Below, one piece after another: positions 5,842 through 8,945 of a stretch of DNA of 8,945 bases; positions within the stretch are counted from its first letter, which is position 1; the number at the start of each line of letters is the position of its first letter. Source of the stretch: an uncultured Lachnospiraceae bacterium (GTDB lineage: Bacteria > Bacillota > Clostridia > Lachnospirales > Lachnospiraceae). The notes beneath the pieces are model-generated. The model did no database searches and was not told the DNA's origin. It was given only the letters and a program-made list of their open reading frames with translations. Where the stretch lies: contig UQDA01000049.1 in NCBI GenBank assembly GCA_900539715.1, positions 1-8,945 on the forward strand, read 5' to 3'. A program made the translations under genes and the position numbers.

Positions 5842-6760
5842 TCCCCTCGCCTCCCGTCACACGCTTGAAATAATCTTCAAGGCTTTCTTCACAGGTATGC
5901 GCCTCCGACACTTCCAGTCCGTTTTCCACAAATGCCGTTACAATCTTTCCGACAGGCAGGTCAAGGTTATGCAGGCGCATATTACGGTCGTCCTGAATGG
6001 AAAAATGTTTTTCATGGAAGCTGCATTCCAGTATCCTTGCCGCCTGCGCGGTATCCGAAAGCGTAAAATGGATATGCCTGCTGCTTTTTTGCTCCAGCCC
6101 GGCGAGGCTTTCTTCCTCCAGCAATACGCCGTGGTCGATTATCCCGATATCGTCAGCCAGCAGGGAAATCTCCGAAAGGATATGGCTGGAGATGAGTATC
6201 GTTTTTCCCTTTGCGTCGCAGAGCTCCCGGATAAAGGAACGCACCTCCGCGATGCCGATAGGGTCGAGCCCGTTTATCGGTTCGTCCAAAATCAGAAGCT
6301 CCGGGTCGTGCATAACGGCGAGCGCTATCGCAAGCCGCTGCTTCATGCCAAGGGAATACTGGGAAAACAGCTTTTTATCTTTATACGGCAGCCCTACCAG
6401 CTCCAGGGCATCTTTCACGGCATGGCCATTCGGCACGCCCCGCAGAGCGGCGAAGATGCGCAGATTCTCTGTCCCGGTCAGATTGGGATAAAATCCGGGG
6501 GACTCTATCAGGCTGCCGATACGGGGCAGCAGCTTCTTTTCATTCCCCGTCAAAGGCTCTCCCCACAGCCTGACCTCTCCGGAGGTCGGCTTTGTCAGGC
6601 CCAGCAGCATTTTCATCGTCGTCGTTTTTCCGGCTCCGTTTCTCCCCAGCAGACCGTATATCCTCCCTCGCTTCACATGGATATTCAAATCCGCCACGCT
6701 CTTTTGGGGGCCATATCGCTTCGTCAGATTTTTTGTCTCAATGATGCAGTTTGTGTTCAT
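5834..6760 (-). CDS. ABC transporter ATP-binding protein, BcrA/LanF-like
   Basis: A 308-residue ATPase that would power the two downstream permeases. It shows Walker A GRNGAGKTT (39-47), signature YSLGMKQR (135-142), Walker B LLILDEP (155-161), D-loop residues GLDP (164-167) and the H-loop His193 in SSHIL. The Q-loop position reads SLIESPGFYPNLTG (83-96), with Glu86 in place of Gln. This E-loop is a known feature of the lantibiotic immunity ATPases (LanF), and SLGMKQR is likewise typical of the BcrA/LanF group. About 80 residues follow the nucleotide-binding domain, as in BcrA. The ATG at 6760 has GGAG eight bases upstream. It is the first gene of the transporter operon, preceded by a promoter with four 11-bp repeats. 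Family assignment is strong; the protected-against peptide is not known. Confidence 0.93.
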   Translation of the reverse strand: MNTNCIIETKNLTKRYGPQKSVADLNIHVKRGRIYGLLGRNGAGKTTTMKMLLGLTKPTSGEVRLWGEPLTGNEKKLLPRIGSLIESPGFYPNLTGTENLRIFAALRGVPNGHAVKDALELVGLPYKDKKLFSQYSLGMKQRLAIALAVMHDPELLILDEPINGLDPIGIAEVRSFIRELCDAKGKTILISSHILSEISLLADDIGIIDHGVLLEEESLAGLEQKSSRHIHFTLSDTAQAARILECSFHEKHFSIQDDRNMRLHNLDLPVGKIVTAFVENGLEVSEAHTCEESLEDYFKRVTGGEGIA

Positions 6761-6806
6761 GTCCTAATCTCCATTCCGGATAACGCTCCGGTGCAAATAG
6801 CCGTGT

Positions 6807-6834
6807 AAAAAACGCCCCGTCAGGGTCATTTTTT
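6807..6834 (-). terminator. Terminator-like hairpin between kinase and ABC genes
   Basis: On the minus strand six A residues, TGACCC, loop TGAC, GGGGCG and six T residues form a stem with three GC pairs, one A/G mismatch, a GC and a GU pair, then six AU pairs, and end in a T run (6812-6807). The GU pair exists only in minus-strand RNA (it is a C/A mismatch on the other strand), so the element works best as a stop for transcripts coming from the kinase gene. The predicted start of the ABC promoter (near 6825) lies inside it. Confidence 0.5.
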
Positions 6835-6840
6835 ATATCA
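6832..6840 (-). promoter_or_regulatory. Extended -10 promoter of the ABC operon
   Basis: On the minus strand TGA-TATAAA (6840-6832) is an extended -10 box. The hexamer 17 bp upstream, ATATCT (6860-6855), is a poor -35, which is typical of promoters that need an activator. The four 11-bp repeats end about seven bases upstream of that hexamer, placing the bound regulator where it can contact RNA polymerase. Confidence 0.55.
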
Positions 6841-6866
6841 TCTCCTGTTTCATGAGATATCCTACC

Positions 6867-6910
6867 ACATCAACCTTGCATTAACCTTACCGCATCCTTG
6901 CATTAACCTT
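6867..6910 (-). promoter_or_regulatory. Four tandem 11-bp repeats, likely response-regulator binding sites
   Basis: On the minus strand four consecutive 11-mers read AAGGTTAATGC, AAGGATGCGGT, AAGGTTAATGC and AAGGTTGATGT (6910 down to 6867). The first and third are identical, and a 15-bp exact repeat recurs at 22 bp. An 11-bp head-to-tail period puts each site on the same face of DNA, as OmpR-family regulators require. The array straddles the kinase stop codon and lies at about -42 to -85 from the predicted ABC start. The link to the regulator encoded at 7834-8526 is inferred from location and geometry. Confidence 0.7.
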
Positions 6911-7828
6911 GCGATCGTCCAGCGGGAAAATCAAAGTAAACGCCGTTCCTTTTCCCGGCTGGCTTTCAGCCGTTATACTGCCGCCCATCTTTTCTGCAAG
7001 CTGATGCACAATCGAGAGTCCGAGACCGCTTCCTTTTTCAGACCGCCCCTTATCGCATTTATAAAGCCGTTCAAAAATATGCTTCAAATCTTCCTTTTCA
7101 ATGCCCACACCGTTATCTGCCAACAGCAGCTTCATATTTTCCCCCTGCTTTGACAGGGATATCTCTATCCTGTCCGCATGGCTGTGAGCTATCACATTTT
7201 GAATGATGTTGTTCAGTATCCTCATATAGCCGTCCGTATCGAGCCTTACCCGGACAGGCTGCTCGGGGATATCGATGCTGTAATCGAGCTGCCTGTCCTC
7301 AAAAACAGGTATCCAGTCTATCAGGATATTTCTCGTCAGCTCTGCCGCTTCAACAGATTCAGGCTCCAGCGCAAACTCATTGGAATTTAACTTGAACCAG
7401 TCGAATAAAACGTCGATATACTCTTTCAGCTCGTGTGCTTTCCGGCGCGCCGTTTCGATATAATCCTCCCGCTCCTTTCCCGCAACTATCCCCTTATGCG
7501 CGGCGTCGAGATACCCGAGCAGGGTGGTGAGGGGCGTCCTCACATCATGGGAAAGGCTCGTCATGAGCTGGCGGTTGGTCTCCTCTGCCTGCCGTACAAC
7601 GGAAAGCCTGTTTTCATAGGATACGACGATTTCATTTATCTCATAGGCAATAGGCGCTGTCAGCTCATTTGCTGCGGATAAAATGCGCCGATTGCCGTTT
7701 CCGTTTTTCACATCGTTCAAAGCGTCTGCCATTTCCGCTATTTGTTTCTTTACCCGCCGGATACGGAAAAAAGAAGTCAGCACAGCCAGAACAGCGCTCG
7801 CCGCAGACAGGACGACTATTATCTCCAT
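6887..7828 (-). CDS. Sensor histidine kinase without extracellular domain
   Basis: A 313-residue histidine kinase. A single N-terminal hydrophobic segment (about 2-21) is followed at once by a basic FRIRRVKK stretch and a short linker, so there is no extracytoplasmic sensor domain. The dimerisation domain carries SLSHDVRTPL with phospho-acceptor His94. The ATPase domain shows the N box NNIIQNVIAH (206-215), G1 DNGVGIEK (238-245), an F box around IFERLYK (251-257) and G2 GSGLGLSI (266-273). It would autophosphorylate and pass phosphate to the response regulator encoded just upstream. The start ATG lies five bases after the regulator stop codon, and its AAGGAGG site is formed by the last codons of that gene, so the two are coupled. 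Kinases this short in peptide-resistance modules often sense through their transporter or the membrane; that role is inferred here. Confidence 0.93.
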   Translation of the reverse strand: MEIIVVLSAASAVLAVLTSFFRIRRVKKQIAEMADALNDVKNGNGNRRILSAANELTAPIAYEINEIVVSYENRLSVVRQAEETNRQLMTSLSHDVRTPLTTLLGYLDAAHKGIVAGKEREDYIETARRKAHELKEYIDVLFDWFKLNSNEFALEPESVEAAELTRNILIDWIPVFEDRQLDYSIDIPEQPVRVRLDTDGYMRILNNIIQNVIAHSHADRIEISLSKQGENMKLLLADNGVGIEKEDLKHIFERLYKCDKGRSEKGSGLGLSIVHQLAEKMGGSITAESQPGKGTAFTLIFPLDDRKVNARMR

Positions 7829-7833
7829 ATCTG

Positions 7834-8526
7834 CTATACCTCCTTATTAAAACGGTAGCCTATCCCTTTTATCGTCTGGATATATTTCGGACTCGAAGGG
7901 TCTGCCTCTAATTTTTTGCGGAGCCTGCTGATGACCGCCATGATATTGCTGTCATCATAAAAATATTCTTCTCCCCACACGTTTTCATATATCTGCTGTT
8001 TTGTCAAAATCTTCCCCTGATTCCCTGCAAAATACAAAAGCAGGTCAAATTCCTTAGGCGGCAGTTCAAACGTGCCGTTTTCCGTAGTGACCGAACGCTC
8101 TTCAAGGTCTATCTGCAGTCCGTCAAATTCAAACCGCCCTGCCTCGCCCTCCTGCCGGGCAAAGCGGGTATAGCGCCGTATCAGGGAAACGATACGGGCG
8201 AGCAGCTCGTCCATATCAAAGGGCTTTGTCAGATAATCGTCCGCCCCTGCCCGCAGCCCCCGCACCTTGGAAATGCTGTCATTTTTAGATGTGAACATCA
8301 GTATCGGCAGATTGCTTTCCTTTCTTATCTCCTCCAGCGTTTCAAAGCCATCCATGCCGGGCATCATAACGTCCAGTATCACAAGCTGATATTCCTTTTC
8401 TTTTAATTTTCTCAGCCCTTCCTTTCCGGTACTGTAGCAATCAGCTTCTATGTTTTCCGACAATACGCTCCGCTTGAGCAGAGCGCACAGCTCCCTGTCA
8501 TCGTCTATTATCAAAATTTTATTCAT
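7834..8526 (-). CDS. OmpR-family response regulator
   Basis: A 230-residue DNA-binding response regulator. The receiver domain (about 1-118) has the acidic pair Asp9/Asp10, phospho-acceptor Asp52 in LVILDVMMPGMDG, Thr79 and Lys101 in the KPF motif. A winged-helix domain (about 131-228) follows, with SRLRKKLE in the recognition helix and the usual end YIQTIKGIGYRF. The ATG at 8526 is chosen over one eight codons upstream because GGGAGG lies at good spacing before it and because MNKILIIDDD is the normal start of the family. It forms a two-gene unit with the kinase, expressed from the promoter at 8603-8631. Its likely target is the 11-bp repeat array before the ABC genes; no such repeats are seen upstream of its own gene, so it may not autoregulate through them. 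Confidence 0.95.
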   Translation of the reverse strand: MNKILIIDDDRELCALLKRSVLSENIEADCYSTGKEGLRKLKEKEYQLVILDVMMPGMDGFETLEEIRKESNLPILMFTSKNDSISKVRGLRAGADDYLTKPFDMDELLARIVSLIRRYTRFARQEGEAGRFEFDGLQIDLEERSVTTENGTFELPPKEFDLLLYFAGNQGKILTKQQIYENVWGEEYFYDDSNIMAVISRLRKKLEADPSSPKYIQTIKGIGYRFNKEV

Positions 8527-8592
8527 GGCGCAGTCCCTCCCTTGTTTCATTGTGCCGTCGCCGTTCTTTCTCTATATTGCGTAATACACCTC

Positions 8593-8631
8593 CGCAGGGT
8601 ACATTATAATTCTCCCCTGCGAACAACTCAA
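8593..8631 (-). promoter_or_regulatory. Promoter of the regulator-kinase operon with flanking dyad
   Basis: On the minus strand TTGAGT (8631-8626) and a perfect TATAAT (8608-8603) are 17 bp apart. The start would lie near 8596, leaving a leader of about 70 nt. The inverted repeat CGCAGGG/CCCTGCG (8593-8599 and 8615-8621) brackets the -10 box and could be an operator. The promoter call is good; the operator is inferred from symmetry. Confidence 0.72.
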
Positions 8632-8645
8632 GCGCCTGTCGGCTT

Positions 8646-8683
8646 AAAAAAAAGACGCCTCCATGTATCGCATGGAAGCGCCT
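8646..8683 (-). terminator. Strong terminator after the AgrD-like gene
   Basis: On the minus strand a 13-bp stem (arms 8683-8671 and 8665-8653, with two GU pairs) closed by the loop CGATA is followed by a run of eight T residues (8653-8646). It ends the AgrD-like transcript 55 bases after its stop codon and isolates it from the regulator operon. Confidence 0.92.
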
Positions 8684-8737
8684 CCTGGTGACCTGATAAG
8701 CCGTCTCGAAAAGTACAGCGGCATTCGATGTTCCCGG

Positions 8738-8887
8738 TCAGTTCTTTTTGTTTTCCACAGCTTCGCGTACCTCAGCGGGAACTGTAGGCTCATGGAACAT
8801 AATGATATACTTTTTGTTCACCGCATTCTTGACCGAGTGCTCCGCAATTCCTTTTACCACCTGAGCCAGCTTGTTCTGTTTCTTCAT
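8738..8887 (-). CDS. AgrD-like autoinducer precursor lacking the ring cysteine
   Basis: A 49-residue peptide built like AgrD, the precursor of cyclic thiolactone quorum-sensing peptides. It has an amphipathic N-terminal part (KLAQVVKGIAEHSVKNA, 6-22), a short hydrophobic core (YIIMF, 27-31) and the charged C-terminal recognition segment HEPTVPAEVREAVE (32-45), which fits the EP-x-x-P-x-E pattern needed for AgrB processing. In AgrD the core begins with Cys (for example CFMFV before YEP in Listeria); here that position is Tyr27 (TAT, one base from TGT), and no Cys occurs anywhere. The ATG at 8887 has AAGGAG seven bases upstream; an in-frame ATG at 8905 overlaps that site and is unlikely. A -10-like TATAAT lies just upstream. 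A strong terminator follows. Whether agrB lies beyond the window is unknown. The family call is my reading of the motif. Confidence 0.7.
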   Translation of the reverse strand: MKKQNKLAQVVKGIAEHSVKNAVNKKYIIMFHEPTVPAEVREAVENKKN

Positions 8888-8945
8888 CTCTCTTCTCCTT
8901 TTCATCTGCAGTATTATATTTATTCCCTTTACAGGGAAGAATACT

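Noticed and set aside
5777..6808. Plus-strand frame of 343 codons opposite the ABC ATPase
   Set aside because: Antisense to an ATPase with all expected motifs; no ribosome binding site, no recognisable domain, and it crosses an operon junction on the other strand.
6867..6910. CRISPR or mobile-element repeats
   Set aside because: The repeats are 11 bp, contiguous without spacers, and sit at a promoter; no cas gene, transposase or terminal inverted repeat is present.

Overview
The window looks like a chromosomal segment of a Gram-positive anaerobe of the Clostridia, most likely a Lachnospiraceae-type gut bacterium. The reasons are the T-box leader on proS, the short archaeal/eukaryote-type prolyl-tRNA synthetase, an L25/TL5-type ribosomal protein, strong AGGAGG-type ribosome binding sites, and a LanFEG-like ABC transporter with its own OmpR-type two-component system. 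The genus is an inference; no rRNA or other marker gene is present.

Layout, left to right. Positions 1-104 hold the terminator of the L25 gene and a short structured edge. Positions 105-2620 are a housekeeping block on the minus strand: rplY/ctc (L25), then proS with its T-box leader and a clear TTGACA promoter. Divergent from proS, on the plus strand, lies a gene for an SLC13/ArsB-type membrane permease (2740-3891). Positions 3892-4228 have no confident gene, but they hold a strong hairpin, a perfect dyad over a promoter-like sequence, and a possible 44-residue cysteine-containing peptide frame.

From 8526 down to 4229 the minus strand carries an antimicrobial-peptide resistance module: response regulator, histidine kinase, then (after a control region) ABC ATPase and two ABC-2-type permeases. 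The ATPase has a Glu in place of the Q-loop Gln (the 'E-loop' of lantibiotic immunity LanF proteins), and the two permeases share the DTLKN-x-x-TIPV motif. The control region at 6807-6910 contains four head-to-tail 11-bp repeats (AAGGTTAATGC type), an extended -10 box, and a terminator-like hairpin in which the predicted transcription start falls. My reading is that the regulators are made at a basal level from the promoter at 8603-8631, transcripts reading out of them stop at the hairpin, and phosphorylated regulator binding the repeats switches on the transporter. No lanthipeptide biosynthesis gene is visible, so this is more likely a resistance/sensing unit (compare cprABC-cprRK of Clostridioides difficile) than producer self-immunity.

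At the right edge, upstream of the regulators and separated from them by a strong terminator, is a 49-codon gene for an AgrD-type autoinducer precursor. Its C-terminal recognition segment (HEPTVPAEV) is intact, but the ring-forming Cys position is Tyr27, one base change from Cys. This is the most unusual item in the window. Whether an agrB/agrC partner lies beyond position 8945 cannot be seen.
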